Assembly: GCA_008360955.1 (NCBI GenBank)
Contig: LUCM01001619.1
Location: forward strand, 304,609 to 368,608
Source: Fasciolopsis buskii
Lineage: Eukaryota > Platyhelminthes > Trematoda > Plagiorchiida > Fasciolidae
Reading direction: 5' to 3'
Length of the DNA stretch: 64,000 nucleotides
Positions 24,401 to 36,477 of the stretch are shown here, in pieces (within the stretch, counting starts at the first letter, position 1; each line of letters opens with the position of its first letter). A model generated the notes under the pieces. That model was not told the DNA's origin. It saw nothing but the letters and a program-made list of their open reading frames with translations, and made no database searches. The position numbers and the translations under genes are program-made.

Positions 24401-27400
24401 GCAACAGTTTTCGCCCAGCCTGTTTAAGAAGTCCCAAAGATACCACGCCACGTTCACGTTAGGACATCTCGGATTTCGGAATGTTAGGTAACAAACGGGC
24501 GACATGCAGCTGCACTGGCAAGACTGATTGTGTAATGAACTGTGGAACCGACAACTTTCCGCCTGTAAAGAGAATGGAAGTTTTGTAATGCAAAGGATAT
24601 CATAGCATTCGCAGTGCGCGAATCACATTCCAAATTGTTGATGGACGTACTAAGCTTTTGTTGTTTAGTAACAGTATCATTTTGCGGGTATTTAGACATC
24701 CAAACCCCACGTCCCCGTTCAGTGTTTGTACCTCATTTTATTTTTAAGATAAAACAGGAAATCTCATGAATCAAGTTCAGACCCCAGTGACATCACAATG
24801 TAAGAACATAGGAAGGTGAGTTGGTCGTGAGGCTGACTAACCAAGGTTTGTGTGAGCAGCAGATTACATGGTTTCATTAAATTATTCAGCAACTGATATC
24901 AACCAACCATTCAGCAAACATGCAGCTGTTGGGAATAGCCAACAGAGCATTTCCGCAGAGCCCAAACTGGGACGCGAACTTGAGATGGACGATTGTCATT
25001 CGAACGCCTTTGGTATCACCTCACCCGGCAGGCTCTTAAAAATTTGTCGTGCGATATCTGGGATTCGGGAGCTGACGATTCAGAACAAGAAAGAAACAAG
25101 TGTACAGTGCTCTCATGGTTTCTTAACGAGTAGTTACGCTTGAGTATCATAAGATGAACACTACCGTAAAGTTCAACTTTGACAATCATTAATCTTGCAT
25201 CAATGTGCTCTGGTTTTAGTTGCCACTTCGCATAATTACCTGCCCAAACAGAAAAAAACAACGGGAAACTAAAAAGAATCCATTACAGAATAGTAAGTCG
25301 AGCAGCGATATACAAGGTATCGAATGCAAGAAAGGCACTGACCCATATGACGTATTGTCTTCAACCATTGCTTCGAGGATCCCGCGGACACCAACGCGGT
25401 AGTCCAACAGCATCAACACGAAACACTGGTTAAAGCTTATTACGCATTTCACCCACGCTATGGAATGCTCAGAGAGAACTATCCCCCAACCATTACCGTC
25501 CACAGCGAACAAGGAGGCAGGAATTTCATGGGCATCCACAAAACATGCCCCAATCGCCATAAACTATTCTCATTCAATGCCTCTTCCAAATATTGGACCG
25601 AAAGACCCAGTAGTCTACGCCTGACCTTCCAGTTACTCACAAACTTCTACCACCATATTATACCAATACTACGAAGACATCAGTGTTCAAACAACGAAAG
25701 TCATCGCATATATTCGCCTTCAACGGCCATGTTTCGGAGCCGTAGAACAATACCGACCTCACTGCCGTTGCATATACTCGACATTTTATCGATAACCCGA
25801 TATCACATCGGCGCCACAGATGCCTCAAATTAGCGAAAACCAATCGGGTCTTCTGTATGCGTGGAGACACTTGGTCTGATATACAACCACCAGGTGAGTA
25901 AATCTAAGTTTATCCACCTCATCCAGTTGGCCTCCTGCAAGAACAAGATTCGGCTTCGAAGCGTCCCAGTCCTGCAACAGCAGTTTACACTTCGAAGGTG
26001 CGAAATGCCTACCAAGCATACCCACATTTTCGTCTACACAATTGTGAAAAACGTTCAGTAACACAATATAGTCCGCAGATTCTAAGTCAAACAGGTTCCT
26101 GTTTGACTAAGATCAATGTCGCTATCCCCACTTGAAGGTGAAACATTGTCATAAGCGCGAAATCGGCTTCGGTTGTAGGTATACGGGAGATTGGCTGAAT
26201 GAAACCAATTATTCCAGCACACCGTTCAGTGAAGGGTATTGCTAAAGAACTGTACAGGCGACTGGGTCGAACGTCGCTTTCAAATCAAGGAATACAAAAA
26301 TGGTGGGTTTACGGAATGCGACTATGTTCTAAGATCTGTCGTAGAGCGAAGATTTGATCAATACAACCCGACCGGGACGGAAATCGCCTTGATTCTCACG
26401 CACACTTGTTGCGAGCGCTAGATTATCGGTGGATGATAATGCCCAAGAGTAGTTTAGATGCAATTCTTACTAAACTAATTCCTCCGTGGTTTCAACATGA
26501 GGATCTATCACCTTTCCTGCACGTCGTCGAAATCACCGATCGACACTAGTCCTTACGAATCTCTTCCCTTGCCCAGACTGATTCTAGAACTTTTGTTAAC
26601 TTCGCCATCATCCTTGAAGAACGATGGCAACAGCCCATCTGATCCAGCTCCTTTATACCTTTTTAAGAAAACCTATCTCCCTCATCACCTCCATTTCTGA
26701 TGGAAGACTGGTATCCACCTACACTGGTTCATTTGTAGACATGAGTGAAAGGTACACTGTGGCTGTGGGCCAACTATACCTCTCTCTGAAGTGTTCGGTC
26801 CAAGGCGTCACCCGACGGTCCTGAGAGTGAATCAGTATGATCCCGGACTCCTTAACCACTTCGTTTACGCTCGACTTCCGTGGATCAGTATTCCTAATCA
26901 GTCGGTAAAGATTGCGACTATTTCCGATGACCGCAGCTTTTTCCATTTTCATACACTTTCCTATCTACCACTGTTCGGGGTCAATTATCAAACTGCTGAT
27001 CAGGTGACGTCTCAGGGGTCTGCGCGTCCCATTTTAGGTTGCATTCGGACGGAAGGATCTGCGGGCATCTAACGGCTTTAGTGTTTCTGTAGCAGGGAGT
27101 TTTGTATGGCAGTTGTCGCTGAGTGCAAAGTTTCTTTGATCTACTCCGAATGTTTGCTCGAACCCTGGGGATTCTGTTGAGACGGCAACCGCATTGAGAG
27201 TTCCAATTGGAATTGCAGTCGGCAATTGTCATTTAGCATCAGATGAGGGGGAAGTGGTTTTGTGCTGGTGTGACCACGGATTAGGCAAAAACAAAAGTGA
27301 ACTCGAACCAAAGTCTGAGTCCAAAGCTGCGGACCAGAATGACCGACTGTCCTCGATTGATCTACGCCACCGGTGGCCAATGGCAATGTGATCACTCTGA

Positions 27401-28287
27401 GTCCAACGTTGTGAAGGCGAAGGGAGGGGGCGCCAGGTGAGCCATCGCCGCTTTTTATGACAAAAAAGGTGTTCGCCAGAAACAGCCTGTGGCTGAGACG
27501 ATCTCCGTTGTTAGTCCGATCGGCTGGGTCAGAAAATCGGCCTCCGATGTGCCATTCCATCTCCGCTAAGTACCCAAGTTGGGCGATAAAATCGCCAGCA
27601 ACGACTACATCTGTTGAACGCACAGTGCGGATTATTCGAGATAACTCCCGGTAGCTACGATCAGTGCATGCATACACGGATACGACAAACAAGCAACGAC
27701 CCTCCCAATCGACTACTATTCACATGTACAGAACCTTCTAGCCGAACTCCAAATAAACGGCTGTTAATTGGGATCCGGTCTAACAATGCACACTCCGCTC
27801 GCATGCTCAGAGCGATCTCAACGCCAGCCTTACCATGAGTGCCCGGATCACCCGACCAGCGAAGAGTAAAGCGAGAAGTTGAGGTTATTATATCTGGGCT
27901 ACGAAGAGTGATCACGGAATTGAGATCCTGTATGTGCGTTTCTGAGACATCGGAGACGCCTATTTTGAAAGTTTCAAAAGTTCTAGCTAGTGCATAAGTG
28001 TGTGAACACTGAAGGGATCCAAGTGAAGTGAACACTTAGGTTTAAGTAATGTTTGCGAACTATTTCTTTCTGTTTCCTCCATGCTGCCATCAGATAAATC
28101 CGTCAAGCTGCAGTTTTTCGTGACAACTTGCATGGTTTATACATCGGAATACCGGAACTTAGAAAGATTGCCTGTAGAATAATTCCGTGAAAACCAAAGT
28201 TTTTCGAAGCAGCATTTAGGTGAGCCCTGTCACGGTAATGTTAAGTGTGTTGGGCGAATCTGAGTCCAATCTTAGAATCCTAATTAT

Positions 28288-28319
<32 letters not shown>

Positions 28320-31300
28320 ATTTTGTTCAAGTGTCCAAATGCTGCTCACTACTTCTATATATACATTTGTATATTCTGGGGCATTCTGCCCTCGTTCCTA
28401 GGGTTGGATCAGCCCAACTAACAAAGAATTATCAACGAATCACAGTTTTGATTCTTCTGTTGACTCTTCGACGAAGAGCTTCCATGCACACTCCGGACGC
28501 CATAAATTCGATTTTAGTGATATATATACCCTCTTACAATCTCATCGAAAGCAGTACCAATAAACCGGCTCCTACGCGGATAATCTCCATATTCCTCCTT
28601 CTGGTGTATTTTAGCAATGCGGTTCATATTTTAAAATTTCACTGTCATAAAAAACCGGAACGCAAACACGCAGGATTGTTGTAACAGGAGTACAGCGTTT
28701 GTGTGGTTCACAGAACCCTAAGTGCAACCTTCTTAAATCCGATTCTTGGGACATTTTTGATACCTCGGTGACATACAAACATTACGCACCTTAACACGAT
28801 GATGTGCAGTGTTTGGGCCCGAGGATTTACATACAGCAGACGTGGCTGATAATCATGACACACACGTGCTCAACTTCAGTGGGCTAAACAAATTATTCCG
28901 TTGAATCTATTTGGACAATGCTGGACGAATACGAAATTTAGTCAAATTAGTTTGGATGGGAACAATGTAAAATAAATATTTAGTGCCAGAACACAACAGA
29001 TGCACTCACAGTAACAGAGTCACCAGTGCTTTGTGGATTCCCCTTATCCTCAGGGAGAAGGGGGTCCACCGGATCCAGTAGACCCGGACTGCTTGGGCTC
29101 TTTAAGTCATGGTCGCCATCTGATTTATCTTCATCTGTGGACGAAGAAGAACCTCGGGCTTCGGAAGCATCCGTATCAGAGTCGTATTCGCATGAAACCA
29201 GACGAGGTACGGAGCTGTCTGCGCTTTGTGAAGACTTTTCTGGTAGTTCAACATTTGTACTCCCCGGGCAAGTGGTGTGCTAATCAAGGACGGAGGAGAA
29301 GAACATTAACAACGAAAGCAGCGAGCTTTTGGAATTTTCACAGCCATTAACTTTACACCAAAGTGCTCTCATTTTTGCCGCTACCTTACAGCAGCGCCTA
29401 ATGAGATGCGAAGAGAACGAAAAATAGTGAAAGATCGAATACAAAACAACAAAATAAAATAAAGTGAACAACTGTATGGAATAGAGGAGATATCGAATAG
29501 AAGAGCACCACTGAATACGGCATTGAGTCACATCAACTGCTGCTTCCAGCCGTTGTTTGAGAGCCTCGTCAACCCCAACTCGGTGGTCAGAATGAACCTA
29601 CACAGGCCAGGTCACTGGTCGATGTTCTGCAATCTTTTTGTTCGCCATAAGCTGATCACCCTCACCCAATTCACAACCAGCGTCAGCCTCGAGGAACAGC
29701 CCAGAACAAGACAGAGATCTCGTGAACATGGGTAACATGATCCACCATATTCAACCTACTTGGACTCGATGCCACTTCCAATAACTGGACCGAAAGACCC
29801 AGTAGTCTACGCCTGACCTCCCAGTTACTCACAAACTTCTACCACCATATTATACCAATACTACGAAGACATCAGTGTTCAAACAACGAAAGTCATCGCA
29901 TATATTCGCCTTCAACGGCCATGTTTCGGAGCCGTAGAACAATACCGACCTCACTGCCGTTGCATATACTCGACATTTTATCGATAACCCGATATCACAT
30001 CGGCGCCACAGATGCCTCAAATTAGCGAAAACCAATCGGGTCTTCTGTATGCGTGGAGACACTTGGTCTGATATACAACCACCAGGTGAGTAAATCTAAG
30101 TTTATCCACCTCATCCAGTTGGTCTCCTGCAAGAACAAGATTCGGCTTCGAACCGTTCCAGTCCTGCAACAGCATTTTACACTTCAAAGGTGCGAAATGC
30201 CTACCAAGCATACCCACATTTTCGTCTACACAATTGTGAAAAACGTTCAGTAACACAATATAGTCCGCAGATTCTAAGTCAAACAGGTTCCTGTTTGAAT
30301 AAGATTAATGTCGCTATCCCCACTTGAAGGTGAAACATTGTCATAAGCGCGAAATCGGCTTCGGTTGTAGGTATACGGGAGATTGGCTGAGTGAAATCAA
30401 TTATTCCAGCACACCGTTCAGTGAAGGGTATTGCTAAAGAACTGTACAGGCGACTGGGTCGAACGCCGCTTTCAAATCAAGGAATACAAAAATGGTGGGT
30501 TTACGGAATGCGACTATGTTCTAAGATCTGTCGCAGAGTGGAAACATGGTCAATAATGGACGAAGACTAGAATCAAATGCAACATGCTCGCTGAAGGTCA
30601 GTAAATGAGAACTCCTTCTCGGCGCAGCTAGTGACTAAAACTTTTCCTTCTCCTCCATCCGTGACTGAAGTGACTCACTATAATCGATGGAGATGTCCTG
30701 AAATAACCAAAAGCAGATGGACATAAATGGTTCACATGTTCCTACTGGGTATTTGCAGATAAAATCAGTCGCATTCGTCTTCTTAGCCCATCAGTTCGAT
30801 GTTCTAGTTTCAGAAAATGATATTCTCTTGAACGGGGAAAAAAAAGATTAGGCGCAACTTTTCTTTAGCTAAAGCAGCTCACTTTGGTAACCGGCTTAGT
30901 TTTGTGTCCCACTTTGATCGATAGAATTGTTTCGACTTAATCTAATACAAGTGTTGTCAACATTCAGTTCAAACTATTTTTAGTCGAAAAATGGTCATCC
31001 AATCAAACTGTCCTGCCAACAATGTAACAAATTCAATTGTGTGCCGTATTTCAACATCCTAGAATTCAAGGACAAAACAGTATTACTGACTGGATTTAGC
31101 GCACTATATTCAACACAGACAGCTGACCTGAACGGGACTGGGATCGTCAGAAACGGATGGCGTTGGTTGTACCACGGATCGGTCCAGTTTCTTAGCATTG
31201 AGTAATGGGGCTCGTTGGCGGGTAATTGCTCTGTCAAATGAGAAATAATCCGTGATAGATACTGGAAGTAATGTGAATCATTAGCTGGAGGGATCATTCC

Positions 31301-32426
31301 CGTGGTCCATAGCAGTCGGAATCATAAATGTATTGCAGTTTCTACTATTTACCAAAACACTATTTCATCGAAATACACGAGCGGTGAGCAAACGGGGGAA
31401 AACTAGTCTAAATTGGTTGAGTTTACAACGATACATTATTTCCAGTGACATGATCCAGACATTCAGATCTTACTACTTATACGTCACGCCTGCGACAGGT
31501 AGCATTTAGAACTGTGTATACCACACAAACGAATAACGAAAGTAATTCATCTTGATCTCACATTCATGTTTTACTCTCGTGTATTGCATTGTATTGTATT
31601 ACATGCACTGTGTATGAGAATGGTGGAAGCGTCATGCTCATAGTAACTAGACCTCACTAAAATGGGTGGGGGAGCGGGAATTGGGAACCTCGCCTTCAAA
31701 CTTGCAGTGGTGTTGAACCACATAGGGTCCCAATAGGTTAGGTATGGTAACGAGCCTGGTCATAGCGAGTTGCCGTCTGCCACCAAAAGTTTGAAAAACA
31801 TTAACGTCGATTCGAGATTGCGAAGGCAACGGCGTTCGAGTCTAGAATCCCTAGGTTAGAGAATTGCTAGGATGACGCGTTGTTTTCCGACCAGTGAAGT
31901 GGTTTCTGTCAGCATTCTCCCTCGTGCAGTCATAAAGAGCCTTAACTAGCCACCGTTACTGAATTCGGAAATTCAACCCTTACTGAGGTCAGCCTTGACA
32001 GGATAAATGCAGCATTTTGTTCCACTTGTGGCGATGCCCATAAAGGACAAGCACAAACGAGAAAGATTTTTGGACCTTTTCAGTAGTCAACTATCAGGAT
32101 AGGAAACATAGAGTCTGAATCTGAGAGACGAGACCAGAAAAATGTGGGTAACTCTGCCGTGGATACTAATAAGCCTTGTGGATCTTGTAACGTCAAAAAA
32201 ACCTAAATGGTCAGTAGACTCAACCAGTATATCGATACCGTCTATTCCCATCCACCGAAAAGCGAAGTTAAATCAAACAGTGCTTATATTGGTTATCCGT
32301 GGTTACCGTTCACCGGTCGATAACCAATGACAGACTTTCTTATGTGGCTTTTTCGCTCAGCCTATCGATTAAAGTAATCAGGATGAAACCTCCGCACTGG
32401 TAATGGCCTTTGACCTGCGTTTTATT

Positions 32427-32462
<36 letters not shown>

Positions 32463-35400
32463 CGTAAATATACAAAATAAGCAATATTATATATGTCTAT
32501 ATTCATCACGAATCCGGTATAGACATCGTGCTGAAAAAAACATGGAATAATAGTGGGAATAATTAAATGAACCACGAATTACCACAGAAATGTGTGTGGC
32601 ACATAGCTATGGTTACATGCCATTCTTGTATCTAATTCCTCCACAATCGAGTGTACCATCAATAGAACAACCAGAAATCCATTCCACCGAGTGCATTCAG
32701 CGTTATTCTAAATGAAAAACTAGATGGACCACAAAAACGTAACTAGACAGTCAATTCATGATTCTCCAGGATGGAAGCCGAGCTAAGCTGGAGAGTGAGT
32801 CAGAAAAAATGAGTGGAAGAATAACTGATCCAAGAACATGGGATTCCATTTAGCCACTCTCCACCGTATTACGAGTAGGTTCCTGTTGGGACCAACATCT
32901 GGCTGAGAAACCTAGTCATACTAATACTCAACGACTGAAATCCTTGGCAGTATCCAACCATAACTCTCCAAGAAGCACACATACACAATAAATTTCATAC
33001 CACATCAATCTTTGCGCAAAATAAACAGGACCGCGGTAACCATTGCTGATGAGGTTATTCTCCACTTTTCTCTTTCTTATAACACTCCTTGCGTTACAAA
33101 CATCAACATCGATCGTGACCGTTGTATCATCAGTGCATACCTAAACTCCTGTTTCGAACACATCTCTTGTTGCATTTATTACTTCCAAAACCTCTATCTT
33201 GTGATCATGCGTGTTCTAAAGCGAGCTGGATATATAAGAAACATCTCCTCTTAGATTCTTTGAAACGTCATTCGTTCTCTCACTTCTGTCATTTGATTAG
33301 TCCATTTTGGGCTCCGCAGATTTTATTTCTCTTCCCGGTTTAACCACTCTTTCTTCAGCACGCTGGTCTTCCTCCATATCGCGGATTGCTTCTCGCGCTG
33401 CGCGCAAAGTTAGGTTTCTGTTCCACGCCAGATGCTTCTTTAACCCAGCTCATTTCTGCTACATAAAGGTCAAATCCGCCCCGCATTTGAGTACTGCAGT
33501 AACGTGGGGTGGGGGGTGGGGGTGCCGCTTTGTCTACTTCGCTTTTCCTTTTTGATCGGGTTCAGTAAATGCCGTCCGGCTGATCGATTATCATTCTTTA
33601 ACATCTACTTCGGAATTAGTAGCCCGTCGACAAGCCGTTGCTTCACGATCCTTCTTCTACCGATATTATTTTGGTTCTTGTTCTTCAGATTTTGGTTCAG
33701 CAGTTCTCTTGTGACATTTTCTTCCTCTTCTCGCACAGAATTGGTCAAATTTATGTTGCTGGGTGTCATAGTCCCCCCTTCCTCGCATTTCTTATCTGTG
33801 GAACATTCTCCCACCTGTATTCCCACCCATACAATCTTTCCCTTTTCAGAATCAGAATTAATAAACCGGTTCTTATGTGAATGTTCCTCTCACATTACCA
33901 CTACAGTGCTTTTTCGTATTTCGCGTAATAAAAACAATAAAACAATAATAATAATAATAATGGGTATGCTACCGCTTATAGTTTTCTTCCTTTTACTCGA
34001 CTTGTCTTCCGTCTCCGCCCCTTATGCTTGCTCAAAATCCTCCCACTGACAATGTCCCTCAAACTTACAGCCCTTCATGGTCACATGGTGTTGGAAACGA
34101 TTTCCAGTCTCACAGCTTTCATTTTCTCAAGCCTTGTCAGTCATCGAATCTCAGCTCTTCTAACGCCATGCAGACCGATCAGTAGGCGTAGTTGATGCTA
34201 ACAAGGGACGCGTTGGCGAGTAACTTATGTTGAGTCATTGAAACGTGAATTCAGAATTCGAGTAGAGTGACTCAACCAGCTACGTCCGGTATCAAGGTCA
34301 GTGTGGTGTAGGGATAGTCCTAAATGACAAGGCTGACGCGCCGGTCACTAGTGCCATAAAACTCCAGAAATCAATTGTGTCAAGCATAGCTCATTCGTGA
34401 TTTCTACAGGTGATAGCACCGAAATGCAGGAGTTTTATGACGAACTCACCACTCCCGTCGACAGGAGCTCTAATACTGCAGTGTTGGCTGATGATTTCAA
34501 TGAACAAGTTAGAGAACTTAATGTATTAGAAGCCTATTTAGGTGGGCGTGGCACCTTATGCATTTATCGTACAAACAATAGGGATAGGATTTTCCAATTT
34601 TGTGCAAACAATTGGTTATTTCTGTCTAGTCTATGTCTGAGTTCCAGCTGGGACTCAGGTCGGAGCGGCATATCATCTGACACCTCAATGGGTTGCGGAT
34701 AAGGAGATAGCTATCAGCATCAGTAGTTGGTCGTCAATAAGGTAGCTCCATAACTCATTGAATAAGCAGCTGCAGAGCAGAGGCAGTTTCGAAATCTTGG
34801 TAGGTTTACGCTTGACAAGCGTAGTCCCTAAAATGCCACAAGTTTGCCAGTGGTATTTTAGTGTGACAAGTGTGTCCTGATAACCAAATAAGGCCACTGT
34901 GTTCCACCGATTCAGCAAGGTTTATCAGAAGAGGGGCGTCTACCGAAAAACTGGTTACTGGCTAGTCTAGAACTGCGCTGCGGTTTTACAGGTCGTTCTC
35001 GATTGGGTAAAGGTTAGGGATACTTTCTCACACAAGCAAGCTAATCTTGGATTAAGCGCCCAAGTGGTGCAGCAGTCGATAGCAGAAACATAGGCGGACG
35101 GACAACCGCGGACCTAAAGGATAAATATGGAAAAATGGCACGTGAATTCTACGTAGATGATTCTTTTTTTTATGGCTTTTTCACGCACTGCTCACTTCAT
35201 TGTGGTCCTGATGGCCCAAGACACGTTCACAAATTAGTGCAGAGTATATATATCTGTCTAGTGCGAATTTCATGTCGCAAAACGTCGCGCATACGTACTG
35301 GGTGGTTCTTGCTAGCTCAATAGTACACAACTGATACGATTAGGTCAAAAGGAATGTCTTCAAAAAGGCTATGAACAAGATCGCACATTGATTTGGGTGA

Positions 35401-36444
35401 GAAAAAAGGAATAGGAGGCAGACTTACCCGAATTCTTGGGTTTTGAAAACCTGACCACGTGCTAAACGTTCTGCAAGTATTTCCTGATGAACTGCAGCTC
35501 TTTCAATAGTGGGATAGTTGCTAATCGATTTACGTGAAAAAGAAAAACGAAAAGGTTGTATGAACCGGTATCTTCACTAATTAGCTAGCACATTCGAAAC
35601 CTTGCTTCGTGATATTTATATTGCAACAGGCTGCAAAACTTCGGATGGTTTTCAACAAAAAAGCTATCTACTATTCGTTTATTTCTTTTTCATTGGAACA
35701 TCCCTCGACCTCGACAAGGCAATGCTCCTTTCTCTTTGCGGCGTGCCTACCAAAGCACGAGAACAAAGCAAATGCCCGATGCCCTCCTCCCGAGTCACCG
35801 ATATTTGGTTTGTAGTCTAGTCGAGATGGCTAAACCGTTACTGGAAACCAACCACCGGAGGCGTACAAAGCATACGGATATCTGCCTACCGGCACCTGTT
35901 GCGGAGGCGTGCATTGGACACCAGGGATGTCTAGCTCCATTCAAAGAAGGCATGAACTGGGCAATCAGCCATCGGTTCCCACTAAGCTACGTGACCTCAA
36001 ATCATCCTGCCTTGTAAGTTAGATTGTTTGGTCAAAGACTCGCGGCATGGTCCCATAGGTGAACCCTCCGCTTCAGTTTCGGTTGCGCAGTAGTATGGAG
36101 CCCACAGAGGAACCGCGAAACCCAGCAGATAGTCGACGACGTGGAGATGATAGATACTGAAGCTATCATATGTGGTGAACTGAAAATAATCTTGTTCTTT
36201 TCATATAATCACTTATCGCTTTCTTCTTTCGCTACGATTCCGACGGATAATTTGTGCGATATATGCATACATAAATATATGCCTATATACATCTATATAT
36301 GCATATGTATACACGGAAATCGTGTGTAGTATCTGGATGAGTGAACAAAATTTGCCCGGGAGCACACGATCGGTTTCGCGGTTATTGTCGCTCGTCAGAT
36401 ATGCATGCCAGTTACTCTCTTGCCCAAACATCCTCATACTATAA

Positions 36445-36477
<33 letters not shown>

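Noticed and set aside
27141..27692. 183-codon minus frame as a host gene
   Set aside because: It contains APE-endonuclease motifs of an RTE-like LINE (A-G-D-F-I-A-Q-L-G) and belongs to a decayed transposon.
29026..29350. Plus-strand frames of 85 and 105 codons
   Set aside because: They are antisense shadows of the acidic NUFIP1 exon, which has consistent splice sites and family motifs on the minus strand.
31000..31297. Candidate missing NUFIP1 exon on the minus strand
   Set aside because: With usable splice sites its phases are 0 in and 2 out, which does not connect exon 5 (phase 2) to the acidic exon (phase 0).
33504..34049. 181-codon plus frame that looks like a membrane protein
   Set aside because: It is mainly the wrong reading frame of the 3' end of a CR1-type LINE; the hydrophobicity comes from the frame shift. 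The inverted copy at 39643 gives the same artefact.
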